Assembly: GCA_033391075.1 (NCBI GenBank)
Contig: JAWPMV010000004.1
Coordinates: 62,001 to 126,000 of the forward strand
Reading direction: 5' to 3'
From: Bacteroidia bacterium
GTDB taxonomy: Bacteria; Bacteroidota; Bacteroidia; J057
Length of the DNA stretch: 64,000 nt
Positions 25,871-34,141 of the stretch are shown piece after piece. Numbering within the stretch: the stretch's first letter is position 1; each line of letters opens with the position of its first letter. The notes beneath the pieces were generated by a model. That model saw only the letters and a list, made by a program, of their open reading frames with translations. It made no database searches and was not told the origin of the DNA. The translations under genes and the position numbers were made by a program.

Positions 25871-27706
25871 CTAATAGTTAAGGATGATATTCGTTGATTT
25901 TAGTTTGATCTTATTGATTCTTTGACCTCGATTAAAGCTTACTACTGTTTTGGACAGATTGCTGTACTCGGGATAACTGATCGCCAACCATCTGCCATTG
26001 CTGGCCTGTACCGAATGAAGCTGGATAGCGAGGAAGGCTTTTTTCTTGCCTTCAGAACGTCTGAGTTTTTTGATCTCTGCCCTTACTCTGGCACCTTTAG
26101 GAATGATCAGATGATCCCCTTGATAGATAGGGCTGATGGTTTGCAGGTAAACGGTTTGGCCGCTTGAATGTGTTTCCGTAGAAACTGTTTCTGCAAAACT
26201 GGCTGCCAGGTACATATCCGGTATGCGGACTTTAACGGAGCCTTTGTATTTACTTTCTTTGACTATCGGTTTGCTTTCCTGTTCTCGGGCTACCGGAGGC
26301 TTTGGCTCTTCTTCAATCCGTTCTTCACGGACTGTTTTTTGAATCGGTTTCTTTTCCTCTTTTTCTACGATTCTGTCGGGACTCTTCTCAACCTGGGTTG
26401 TACTTGTTTTTTTAGTCTCGGAGCCTGATTTGTTTTCGTTGCTTTTGTTGCTTTCTTTTTCTCGCGAGTCTTTCCTCAGGCTCCTTTGCCCATTTCCCGA
26501 TTTTGTTTCCTCCTTTTCCTTTGGAGCCGAATCAAACTTTTCGATAAACTCAATCTCCTGAGGACTTGCTTGCTGGGGAAGTACCGTATTTGAGCCCAGC
26601 AGTCTCGAATCATTTTCATTGCCCTCCTGAACCAACTCTCGTTTATCTTCTACTGATCTTTGTCGGGGATCTATGGGATCTGTTCCCTGATCATCGCCAC
26701 CAAATAATCCCATGATGAGAATGAACAGACAAAGAAGAGCTGCACCCGCCAGTATTCTCAGGTCAATGTCGAAAGGTAATTTTGTGTCTTTCAGCTTTGA
26801 AAAAGAGAAATTCCGAACAGGTAAGGTAACAGGAATTGCGGGGCTCTTTCTACTTTCTTTCTTCTCGATTCTTTGACTTAGAAGACGGGTATCGATCTTG
26901 GCATTTCTGTGGATGCTTTCCAGCTCTCTAACAGCTTCGTCCGTACTTTGATAACGTTTCCCTGCCTGCTTATGAGTGAGCTTCTTTATAATCTGGACGA
27001 GCTTTCGATTATGTCCCTGAAGGTTGAAAGTGGGACTCTTGTGAGCAATATTGTACATCAGGGCTGCTTCGCTATCTCCCGCATACAGGCTCTTTCCTGA
27101 TAGCATCTCGTAAAGCATGACACCTACTGCATAGAGATCCGAACTCTTTGAGGGTGCTCCGCCGGTTACCAGTTCGGGAGCGAGGTATTCGAGGGTTCCG
27201 ATGACGCTATTTTGTCGGGTCATCCGCTCAGTATTTTCCAATCGAGCGATCCCAAAGTCCATCAGTTTGACAAATCCGCGTTGAGTGATCATGATATTCC
27301 CTGGCTTGAGGTCTCTATGCATGATTCCCAAATCGTGTGCTGCGCCTAATCCTTCGAGGACCTGGATACAGATTTTGACCGCTTCTTCTTCCGGAATTTC
27401 TCCCTGAAGTTTAAGAACATCATCCAGGGCTTTTCCTTCCACGAATTCCATGACGATGAAGTGAGAATGATCTACTTCCCGGAAATTGAAAAGGGTTGCA
27501 ACATTGGGATGAGAGATTCTGGCGGAAAGATGTGCCTCATTCTGAAATCTTTTGAATGAATCAGGATTATTCACCAGAAAAGGATGCAGCATTTTGATGG
27601 CTACTGTACGCTTCAAGTGTAGGTCAGTAGCTTTATATACAGTGCCCATTCCCCCTTCACCAATGCGTTCATTGATATGGAAATTGGACAATTTGCGGCC
27701 AATCAT
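25871..27706 (-). CDS. Hanks-type Ser/Thr protein kinase with C-terminal extracytoplasmic domain
   Basis: The 611-aa kinase has a complete eukaryote-like catalytic domain (about 8-265): glycine loop GEGGMGTVYKA, ATP-binding Lys38 in VAIKML, catalytic loop HRDLKPGNIM (Asp132), DFG at 150-152, and GTLEYLAPELV. One TM helix follows (about 318-338, AGAALLCLFILIMGLFGG), then a long Glu/Lys/Ser-rich linker (about 345-490). The C-terminal 120 residues form a beta-rich domain (SGQTVYLQTISPIYQ, HLIIPKGARVRAEIKKL, AFLAIQLHSVQ) that resembles VirB10/TrbI-like C-terminal domains in pattern ('IPKGa.v.a.i'). The kinase should sit in the inner membrane with this domain outside. It overlaps the PP2C gene by 4 nt, giving a kinase/phosphatase pair. 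Confidence 0.92.
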   Translation of the reverse strand: MIGRKLSNFHINERIGEGGMGTVYKATDLHLKRTVAIKMLHPFLVNNPDSFKRFQNEAHLSARISHPNVATLFNFREVDHSHFIVMEFVEGKALDDVLKLQGEIPEEEAVKICIQVLEGLGAAHDLGIMHRDLKPGNIMITQRGFVKLMDFGIARLENTERMTRQNSVIGTLEYLAPELVTGGAPSKSSDLYAVGVMLYEMLSGKSLYAGDSEAALMYNIAHKSPTFNLQGHNRKLVQIIKKLTHKQAGKRYQSTDEAVRELESIHRNAKIDTRLLSQRIEKKESRKSPAIPVTLPVRNFSFSKLKDTKLPFDIDLRILAGAALLCLFILIMGLFGGDDQGTDPIDPRQRSVEDKRELVQEGNENDSRLLGSNTVLPQQASPQEIEFIEKFDSAPKEKEETKSGNGQRSLRKDSREKESNKSNENKSGSETKKTSTTQVEKSPDRIVEKEEKKPIQKTVREERIEEEPKPPVAREQESKPIVKESKYKGSVKVRIPDMYLAASFAETVSTETHSSGQTVYLQTISPIYQGDHLIIPKGARVRAEIKKLRRSEGKKKAFLAIQLHSVQASNGRWLAISYPEYSNLSKTVVSFNRGQRINKIKLKSTNIILNY

Positions 27707-28563
27707 GATAGTTTTATTTTTTGAGTTTCCTTATTAGAAAGCTCTGGATTAGGATAAAAGGTCTCGGCAATCAAGACGGAGATATTGTCATGTCCTCCGC
27801 GTTTCTTTGCCAGGTCAATGAGTTTGTCTGCGACTACGCTTAGTTTTTCATTTTTCAGAAATTGAAGCATCTCCTCATCCTTGATGTACTCGTATAGGCC
27901 ATCGCTACAGATCAGCAGTTTATCACCTTCTTCAAATTTTTGCTTTTGTAATTGGTAGTCCGCTTGGAGTTTGGCTGAAGTTCCCATAGCCTGGGTGATG
28001 ACATTCCTTTGTGGGTGACTCAGACTTTCTTCATAGGTGATCTTTCCTTTGTTGAGCAAATGCTGGACATAGGTATGATCATTGGAAAGCTGTATCAATT
28101 TTTCTCCTTTCAGAATATAGGCCCGGCTGTCTCCTACATGTGCCAGATAAATCTGGTCTCTGAGTAAAACAACTGCTGTGCAGGTGGTTCCCATGCCTTT
28201 GAGTTGGGGCCTGCGAGAAGCCTTCTGAAAAATGGCTTTGTTGGCTTTGTCAAAAGCTCTTTTGAGCGCATCCAGTACTTCGAAATGCGTGTCGAAGTAA
28301 TTTCTGGTGATGATTTCACTCGCCATTTTGGAGGCAATCTCTCCGCTGCTATGACCGCCCATTCCGTCGGCAACCAATGCCAGACAACCGTGGCTGGCTC
28401 TGATCTTTTTGTCGAAAGGTCTGATGAATACCAGGTGGTCTTCATTGTTGTCGCGAACTGAGCCCACATCGGTGGCCGCTACTGCTCTGTAGTCGATCTC
28501 AACCAGGCCACTTTGTGGTACTTCAGCGAGTCGTTTCTTTTTTCTCCGGAAAAGGAAAGTCAT
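27703..28563 (-). CDS. PP2C-type Ser/Thr protein phosphatase
   Basis: The 286-aa cytosolic phosphatase has the PPM metal-binding motifs: VGSVRDNNEDHLVF (about 34-47), LVADGMGGHSSGEIAS (about 63-78), AHVGDSRAYIL (about 140-150), LLICSDGLYEYI (about 216-227) and GGHDNISVLI (about 257-266). These supply the Asp residues that hold two Mn2+/Mg2+ ions. It removes phosphates placed by the Hanks kinase encoded next, with which its gene overlaps by ATGA. The N-terminus is a short basic stretch (FRRKKKRLAEV). The FHA-protease gene ends 40 nt upstream, so all three are co-transcribed. Confidence 0.93.
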   Translation of the reverse strand: MTFLFRRKKKRLAEVPQSGLVEIDYRAVAATDVGSVRDNNEDHLVFIRPFDKKIRASHGCLALVADGMGGHSSGEIASKMASEIITRNYFDTHFEVLDALKRAFDKANKAIFQKASRRPQLKGMGTTCTAVVLLRDQIYLAHVGDSRAYILKGEKLIQLSNDHTYVQHLLNKGKITYEESLSHPQRNVITQAMGTSAKLQADYQLQKQKFEEGDKLLICSDGLYEYIKDEEMLQFLKNEKLSVVADKLIDLAKKRGGHDNISVLIAETFYPNPELSNKETQKIKLS

Positions 28564-28603
28564 AGCTTTGGGAGTGAAGATTGCAATGGAAGTGATAAGA
28601 GAA

Positions 28604-30283
28604 TTATTGGATCACAGGATTCAGGTGCATGAGGTCCAGACCGTATTTGATCGGTATAGCGAAGGTGATTCTGGCGCCTTCCTGAGAAGTTGTTGAGGCT
28701 GCGAAAATCGCGATCACTTTTCCATCTTTGTCAAATACAGGGCCTCCGCTATTTCCAGATCCGGTTTCACTGGCTGTAAGCTGGTAGTATTCTCCCATAG
28801 GACTGTAGTAGGCATTCAGTTCAGCATTGTTGACCATATTTGATCCGCGAATGATTTTGCCAATGGTTCCATCTGTGATGGTCGGATCAGGAACGATCTT
28901 CACTTCTGAGCTTGCGCGACCAAACTCACGGGTAGCTCTTCCATACACTACTGAAGGAGAAATACCAGGATATCCCATAACAGCGATCTTTTGTCCCTGT
29001 GCTACTTCATAGCCATCTTCTTTCAATTCAACAGGATTGAAACTGGCAGTATGGTCTATTTTAAGCATAGCGACATCATGATTCGGACTGGATTGAACAA
29101 AACGTGCATTGATGCGAGAATCCGTTTTAGCGAAGGTGACGTTCATGTAGGTCCGTTGTCCGTCAAGAATTTTTCCGGAGATAGGCTCACGTCCAAAGAA
29201 TTTGGTTTCAGAAGGAATCCAGCGAGAAGGAGCATTTACAGTACCCGTGATTTTCCATTCACCATTTACAAACTGATAGAGCATTCCCTGAGCAGCTTCT
29301 GGCGGAAAGGAATATGGATATTTCCAGGGCTCGGCGATGTGTTTATTTGTCAGGATATATCCATCCTCATCTACTATAAAACCGGTTCCAGATAACTGAG
29401 ACATTGCAATAGGTGCTCCTTCTTCAACATCTTTTCTTAATCCTAAAAGAGGTTCGATGACTCCTTGTTCCATTTCAATGTAGAGAGGCATGAGGTACTC
29501 TTTGCCTGTTTTGGGATCTTTTTGTCTTGTGTATTGATGGTAGATATCGTCTCCGGTAGGAGCATGAATTAGTTTGAAGCCAAATTCGATGAAAACTACT
29601 TTCTCTGTGTTTTCTCTCGCAATTACTTCAGGTGAAAATTGGGTTGGAATAGGAGGAAGGTCCTGTTGAACGACAATGGTATCTTTTCCGACTGGGCCGT
29701 TATTCGCAGGTAGCAATTTGTCTTTGAATGTGTAACCTAGAGTAGTCGCAACGAGCAGAACTGCTGCGATAACAGAAATCAGGGTTTTTTGGGAACGTTT
29801 TCTTTCTGTAACAATCGCTCTTTCGAAGGTTTCTTTTCCTATACCATCTTTTGCAGGTTCTACCTGAGCTTCGAGATTGTATTCCATAGTAGCATCTGCT
29901 GCAGGGATATTGATGAGTTGGGTTGCAGCGCTGTCGCTCATTCTTGGATTCAAGTCAAATTGAAAGCGAGGTCCTTTTGCTCCCAAAGAGACTTCATCTC
30001 CTGGATTCAGGTTTTGGCTTCCATTTACCTTTTGTCCGTTTACATAGGTGCCATTGAGGCTGTTATTGTCGGTGATAACAAAACTACCGAAACTCTCTCC
30101 TTTAGTGATGTTTCCATGTTCGCGGCTTACCGCATTATCTTCTTGTGAATCGAATTGTAGATCATTCTGCGTAGCGCGTCCGAAGCTAATTGTATCGTTA
30201 GCCTGGTAATCAAATTCCTCTATCTGGTTAGCTTTGCCACCGTTGAGGTGTTTGATGATGATGTGTCTTATCTCTTTATTCAT
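28604..30283 (-). CDS. FHA-domain membrane protein with trypsin-like (HtrA-type) serine protease
   Basis: The 559-aa protein joins a phosphothreonine-reading FHA domain (about 20-110; ISFGRA, NAVSREHGNI, DNNSLNGTYVNG) to a single TM helix (about 168-185, LISVIAAVLLVATTLGYTF) and a periplasmic trypsin-like protease domain (about 295-550). The catalytic triad is intact: His315 in TNKHIAE, Asp403 in NHDVAMLKID, and Ser512 in GSGNSGGPVF. No PDZ domain is seen. The topology places the FHA in the cytosol, where it could bind phosphoproteins made by the Hanks kinase, and the protease outside. This suggests inside-out control of proteolysis. It is the first gene of the six-gene operon; its own upstream region holds a 20-bp palindrome about 120 nt away. 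Confidence 0.9.
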   Translation of the reverse strand: MNKEIRHIIIKHLNGGKANQIEEFDYQANDTISFGRATQNDLQFDSQEDNAVSREHGNITKGESFGSFVITDNNSLNGTYVNGQKVNGSQNLNPGDEVSLGAKGPRFQFDLNPRMSDSAATQLINIPAADATMEYNLEAQVEPAKDGIGKETFERAIVTERKRSQKTLISVIAAVLLVATTLGYTFKDKLLPANNGPVGKDTIVVQQDLPPIPTQFSPEVIARENTEKVVFIEFGFKLIHAPTGDDIYHQYTRQKDPKTGKEYLMPLYIEMEQGVIEPLLGLRKDVEEGAPIAMSQLSGTGFIVDEDGYILTNKHIAEPWKYPYSFPPEAAQGMLYQFVNGEWKITGTVNAPSRWIPSETKFFGREPISGKILDGQRTYMNVTFAKTDSRINARFVQSSPNHDVAMLKIDHTASFNPVELKEDGYEVAQGQKIAVMGYPGISPSVVYGRATREFGRASSEVKIVPDPTITDGTIGKIIRGSNMVNNAELNAYYSPMGEYYQLTASETGSGNSGGPVFDKDGKVIAIFAASTTSQEGARITFAIPIKYGLDLMHLNPVIQ

Positions 30284-30401
30284 GACTTTGAATGTTAATG
30301 TTAAGTGAGTGTTCTTAGCAACATCACAAAGTTGAAGAGAAGGACTGCCGAAATAAATCCATGCTTCCCTATGAAAGGCTTTCGGGAGGCCTGTATTTTT
30401 T

Positions 30402-30421
30402 TCTATAGGTTTACCTATAGA
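30402..30421. promoter_or_regulatory. 20-bp palindrome in the divergent spacer
   Basis: TCTATAGGTttACCTATAGA is a perfect 9-2-9 inverted repeat in the 346-nt spacer between the Ser/Thr kinase operon (starting at 30283, minus) and the TonB receptor operon (starting at 30630, plus). It has the size and symmetry of a dimeric repressor or activator site. The rest of the spacer shows no gene or RNA; a GGC/GCC stem near 30375-30392 followed by a T-run is too weak to call. Confidence 0.45.
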
Positions 30422-30629
30422 GGTTTGCCCTGGAGCCTTATTTTGAGAGCCTATGAGGACTTATGATTCAATGAAAGCTTAAAGCAGGGACTATGCATAG
30501 GATATTCATGCGTTTACCGAAAAAGCAGGAGAAGGCACATATTTTAGGATTTTGATATCCAAATAGCTTCGTATTTTGTTATGATTTCGTTAGTACTGAT
30601 GAACCTGCTACCCAAATTTCAATGCGCTC

Positions 30630-31367
30630 ATGAAACTACGCTGCTTTTTCCTCTCTCTGATTTACCTATTTGCTTGCTTTTTCACCCAGGCTCAAGGCCT
30701 GAAAGAGGAGGTGCTCCAGGTCCAAAAACAAGAAATCGCTGATATGTATGAGTCAGAGTTTGGGGACATTCGGGACCTTATCAGTGGTCGTGAGCATCAA
30801 GCGATTTTTCACTTTACCCTTGGCCACCCTTTCTGGCAACAAAAAGCCTGGTTTCTGGGAGATTTGAGAACAGACCTTCATTATTATTCCGGTCTGACTA
30901 TGCGATATGATGTGTACCGGGATTTATTGTTATATCTCCCGGATTCAATTTCAGTAGACTATATGGCCGTAAATCAGGACCAGGTGGAATACTTCAGCCT
31001 GAATGGGACACATTTTTTTCATTTAGGTATAGGTGAGGAAAAAGCGGCCATGGATGAATTGGAAATGGAGAAAGGATATTATCAACTCCTCTATAAAGGC
31101 AGCTTGCTTATGTACCTCAAAAACCGGAAGGAGTTGAAAGGGAAAAGTGGGGATCCCCGAAATCATAGTGAATTTTATGACCGTTTCAGCAGGTATTTAT
31201 ATCTGGATGGAAAATTTTATTTGATAAAAAAACGAAAACATTTGTTGAGGGCTTTGCCCAAGCACAAAACCGAAATGAAAGCCTACCTTAGAAAGAACCA
31301 TATAAATCTTAAAAAACTTTCTGATGCAGGCTATGCACGCTTATTCAGCTACTACGACTCTTTATGA
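30630..31367 (+). CDS. Secreted protein of unknown function, first gene of the TonB receptor operon
   Basis: The 245-aa product has a Sec signal peptide (MKLRCFFLSLIYLFACFFTQAQ). The mature part starts with a Glu/Gln-rich helix (GLKEEVLQVQKQEIADMY) and then mixed strands: HQAIFHFTLGHPFWQ, GLTMRYDVYRDLLLYL, VEYFSLNGTHFFHLG, then a Tyr/Lys-rich region (GYYQLLYKGSLLMYLKNRK) and a basic C-terminal helix. The signature GLTMRYDVYRDLLL plus FYLIKKRKHLLRAL resembles the pattern of small Bacteroidota proteins encoded beside STN-domain receptors. I do not know a function. It overlaps the TonB receptor start by 4 nt, so a related role at the outer membrane is likely. Confidence 0.65.
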   Translation: MKLRCFFLSLIYLFACFFTQAQGLKEEVLQVQKQEIADMYESEFGDIRDLISGREHQAIFHFTLGHPFWQQKAWFLGDLRTDLHYYSGLTMRYDVYRDLLLYLPDSISVDYMAVNQDQVEYFSLNGTHFFHLGIGEEKAAMDELEMEKGYYQLLYKGSLLMYLKNRKELKGKSGDPRNHSEFYDRFSRYLYLDGKFYLIKKRKHLLRALPKHKTEMKAYLRKNHINLKKLSDAGYARLFSYYDSL

Positions 31368-34141
31368 AACAGCTTTACTGCATCAGTATTTGTCTACTCT
31401 TCTTGCTGACTGGCAAGATAGGGAGGCTGGCTGCCCAGGAGACTGAGATTATGATTCACAAGAATTATAACCAGCGAGATTTTAAGGAATTTGTTCAGGA
31501 AGTAGAAAGCGAGCGAAAGCTCAAATTCTTTTACCTGGATAGCTGGGTGGATAGTCTGCAAATTATCCAGAGAACAAGTCCTCAAAGTCTCCGCGAGATT
31601 TTATCTGCCAGCCTCGCATCCCGCCAACTAAGTTTTGTCATAGATGATAAGCGGCGAATCATCCTTTCCCTTTCGCCCATCAGAAAGGAGCTCAAAACTC
31701 AAAGTGTACGAGCCCGGCGTATGCAGGTGCCTGAAGGTAGCAAAGACCTCATTGCATATTCTCAACTATTAGCAGTCAAACCGGACCTTTCTAATGAAGA
31801 AATAGTGCGGGTATATGATATCGGAAGTTCAGATGTCAATAAAGAGGAAGCGACAATTGTCGGCTATGTGAAGGATGAGGATACAGGAGAACCCATTATT
31901 GGAGCTACTGTTTTCGTTGCAGATTTGAAGCTGGGAGTGAATACCGATCAATACGGCTATTATTCCCTGACATTGCCCACGGGAAATCATATGCTTACTT
32001 ACAGGAGCTATGGTAAAGAAGAAAAAGAGCAGGAAGTAAACCTTTTTGATGATGGAAAACTGGATATGGAGATGGAGGATGCGATTCGTCAATTGGATGT
32101 GGTTTTGATTGAGGCAGAAAGGGATGAAAATGTAGAAAGTTCCCAAATGGGCTTGACTACGCTCGGTATAAACGCCTTGAAACAAATGCCAACCTTTATG
32201 GGAGAGATTGATGTGATCAAGTCTGCCATATTATTGCCCGGTGTACAGACCGTAGGGGAGGGGGCATCAGGTTTCAATGTTCGGGGAGGTAGTACAGGCC
32301 AAAATCTGATACTCATCAATCAGGCACCTATTTTCAATTCCTCCCATCTATTTGGCTTTTTCTCTGTATTCAATCCGGACATCATCAAAAATTTTGACCT
32401 TTATAAAAGTGGTATCCCCGCCAGATATGGAGGAAGGATTGCTTCTGTTCTGGATATATCGATGAAAGATGGCAATAAGAAAGAATTTGTCGCTTCCGGA
32501 GGGGTAAGTCCTGTTACTTCTCGCCTGACTGTTGAAGGGCCGCTTAAAATGCAGAATAGTTCCTACATCATAGGTGCAAGAAGTACCTACTCCAATTGGA
32601 TTCTGCAAGAACTGGAAGAGCTTTCTTTCAGAAATAGTAAAGCCTTTTTTGGTGATCTTAATGCAAAGGTAAATTTGGAACTTAGCCGGAAGGATCGTCT
32701 GGATATCGCCGGCTATTTTAGTCAGGATAATTTTACGCTCAACCAGGATACTGCCTATTCCTATAATAACCTCAATGGTTCCATCAATTGGAAACATCTC
32801 TTCAACAATAAGTTGTACGCGGTTACGTCCGGAATTTTTAGCCGATACAGATTCAATGTAAAATCCGAGTCCAGCCTGGAGAATGCTTTTAAGCTCAATT
32901 ACCAAATTCTCTACAATGAGCTGAAAACAGATTTCACCTATATCCCGGAGCCCAACCATCAGTTTCGCATGGGGGCAAATGCGATTTATTATCAGCTCAA
33001 TCCCGGTACCCAAATTCCCCTAAATCCGGAGTCTTTGATTCGTAATCAAACCCTCGAACAGGAACAGGCCGTGGAATCCAGCATCTATTTTAGTGATGAA
33101 TGGGATGTGAATCCTCGCTTGAAATTATATGGCGGAATCAGGCTTTCGGGCTATGCACTTCTCGGCCCCAATTCCGTAAACCTCTATCGCCCCGGACAGC
33201 CATTACAACCAGAAAACATCATTGATAGTACGCAGTATGGGTCTGGAAGTATCGTTAAGTTTTATGGAGGACCTGAAATCAGACTTTCGGCCAGATATTC
33301 TTTAGATGAAAAAAGTTCTGTTAAGCTGAGTTTCAATCGCCTGCGCCAATACCTGCATATGCTTTCCAACACTACCTCAATTTCTCCCACAGATAGCTGG
33401 AAATTGAGTGATCCCTATATCAGGCCTCAGGTAGGAGATCAGCTGTCTTTAGGTTTTTACCGAAACTTCCGCCAAAACAGCATAGAAAGCTCAGTGGAAT
33501 TGTATGTGAAAAATATCGGGGACATGATCGAATTTAAGAATGGCGCACAGCTATTGTTAAATCCGGAAATAGAAACAGATGTGATCAATGCAAGAGGAAG
33601 AGCTTATGGAGTAGAGTTCTTGCTACGGAAAGATCGGGGAAAACTCAATGGATGGATCAGTTATACTTATTCACGGGTTTTTTCCGAAATCAACGGGCAA
33701 TTTCCGGATGAAATCATCAATGGCGGGGAACGTTTTCCAGCCAATTTTGATAAACCTCATGATATTTCTTTTGTAGGGAATTATAAATTTTCTCGCCGTC
33801 TCAGCATATCCAGTAATTTCGCCTACAGTACAGGAAGACCTATTACGTATCCTGTCTCCCAATTCCGTTTTGGCAATACGACCCGACTCAATTATTCTTT
33901 GAGAAATCAGTTTCGCATTCCGGATTATTATCGCTGGGATTTCTCGATCAATCTCGAAGGAAACCACCGGAATACGAAGTTCGCTCATACTTCCTGGTCC
34001 CTTTCATTCTTCAATATTCTGGGCCGCAAAAATGTCTACTCCATCTATTTCGTAAGTACTCCGACAGGCGTACAGGGATACAAACTATCCATATTCGGCC
34101 GCCCAATCACAACCCTAACTTTCAACTTCAAGATCCTATGA
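31364..34141 (+). CDS. TonB-dependent outer-membrane receptor with STN and carboxypeptidase-regulatory-like domains
   Basis: The 925-aa receptor has a signal peptide (about 1-24), a secretin/TonB short N-terminal (STN) domain (about 28-100, FVQEVESERKLKFFYLDSW and REILSASLASRQLSFVI), and a CarboxypepD_reg-like beta-sandwich (about 163-235, GYVKDEDTGEPIIGATVFV). The plug (about 255-370) contains LPGVQTVGEGASGFNVRGGS, LILINQAPIFNSSHLFGFF, and ARYGGRIASVLDISM. The rest is a 22-strand-type barrel ending in an aromatic-rich strand (RPITTLTFNFKIL). An STN domain often talks to a periplasmic anti-sigma factor, but no FecR/ECF pair is next to it. It is coupled by 4-nt overlaps to the genes on both sides. 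A DUF4249 lipoprotein follows, a common partner. The transported ligand is unknown. Confidence 0.92.
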   Translation: MKQLYCISICLLFLLTGKIGRLAAQETEIMIHKNYNQRDFKEFVQEVESERKLKFFYLDSWVDSLQIIQRTSPQSLREILSASLASRQLSFVIDDKRRIILSLSPIRKELKTQSVRARRMQVPEGSKDLIAYSQLLAVKPDLSNEEIVRVYDIGSSDVNKEEATIVGYVKDEDTGEPIIGATVFVADLKLGVNTDQYGYYSLTLPTGNHMLTYRSYGKEEKEQEVNLFDDGKLDMEMEDAIRQLDVVLIEAERDENVESSQMGLTTLGINALKQMPTFMGEIDVIKSAILLPGVQTVGEGASGFNVRGGSTGQNLILINQAPIFNSSHLFGFFSVFNPDIIKNFDLYKSGIPARYGGRIASVLDISMKDGNKKEFVASGGVSPVTSRLTVEGPLKMQNSSYIIGARSTYSNWILQELEELSFRNSKAFFGDLNAKVNLELSRKDRLDIAGYFSQDNFTLNQDTAYSYNNLNGSINWKHLFNNKLYAVTSGIFSRYRFNVKSESSLENAFKLNYQILYNELKTDFTYIPEPNHQFRMGANAIYYQLNPGTQIPLNPESLIRNQTLEQEQAVESSIYFSDEWDVNPRLKLYGGIRLSGYALLGPNSVNLYRPGQPLQPENIIDSTQYGSGSIVKFYGGPEIRLSARYSLDEKSSVKLSFNRLRQYLHMLSNTTSISPTDSWKLSDPYIRPQVGDQLSLGFYRNFRQNSIESSVELYVKNIGDMIEFKNGAQLLLNPEIETDVINARGRAYGVEFLLRKDRGKLNGWISYTYSRVFSEINGQFPDEIINGGERFPANFDKPHDISFVGNYKFSRRLSISSNFAYSTGRPITYPVSQFRFGNTTRLNYSLRNQFRIPDYYRWDFSINLEGNHRNTKFAHTSWSLSFFNILGRKNVYSIYFVSTPTGVQGYKLSIFGRPITTLTFNFKIL

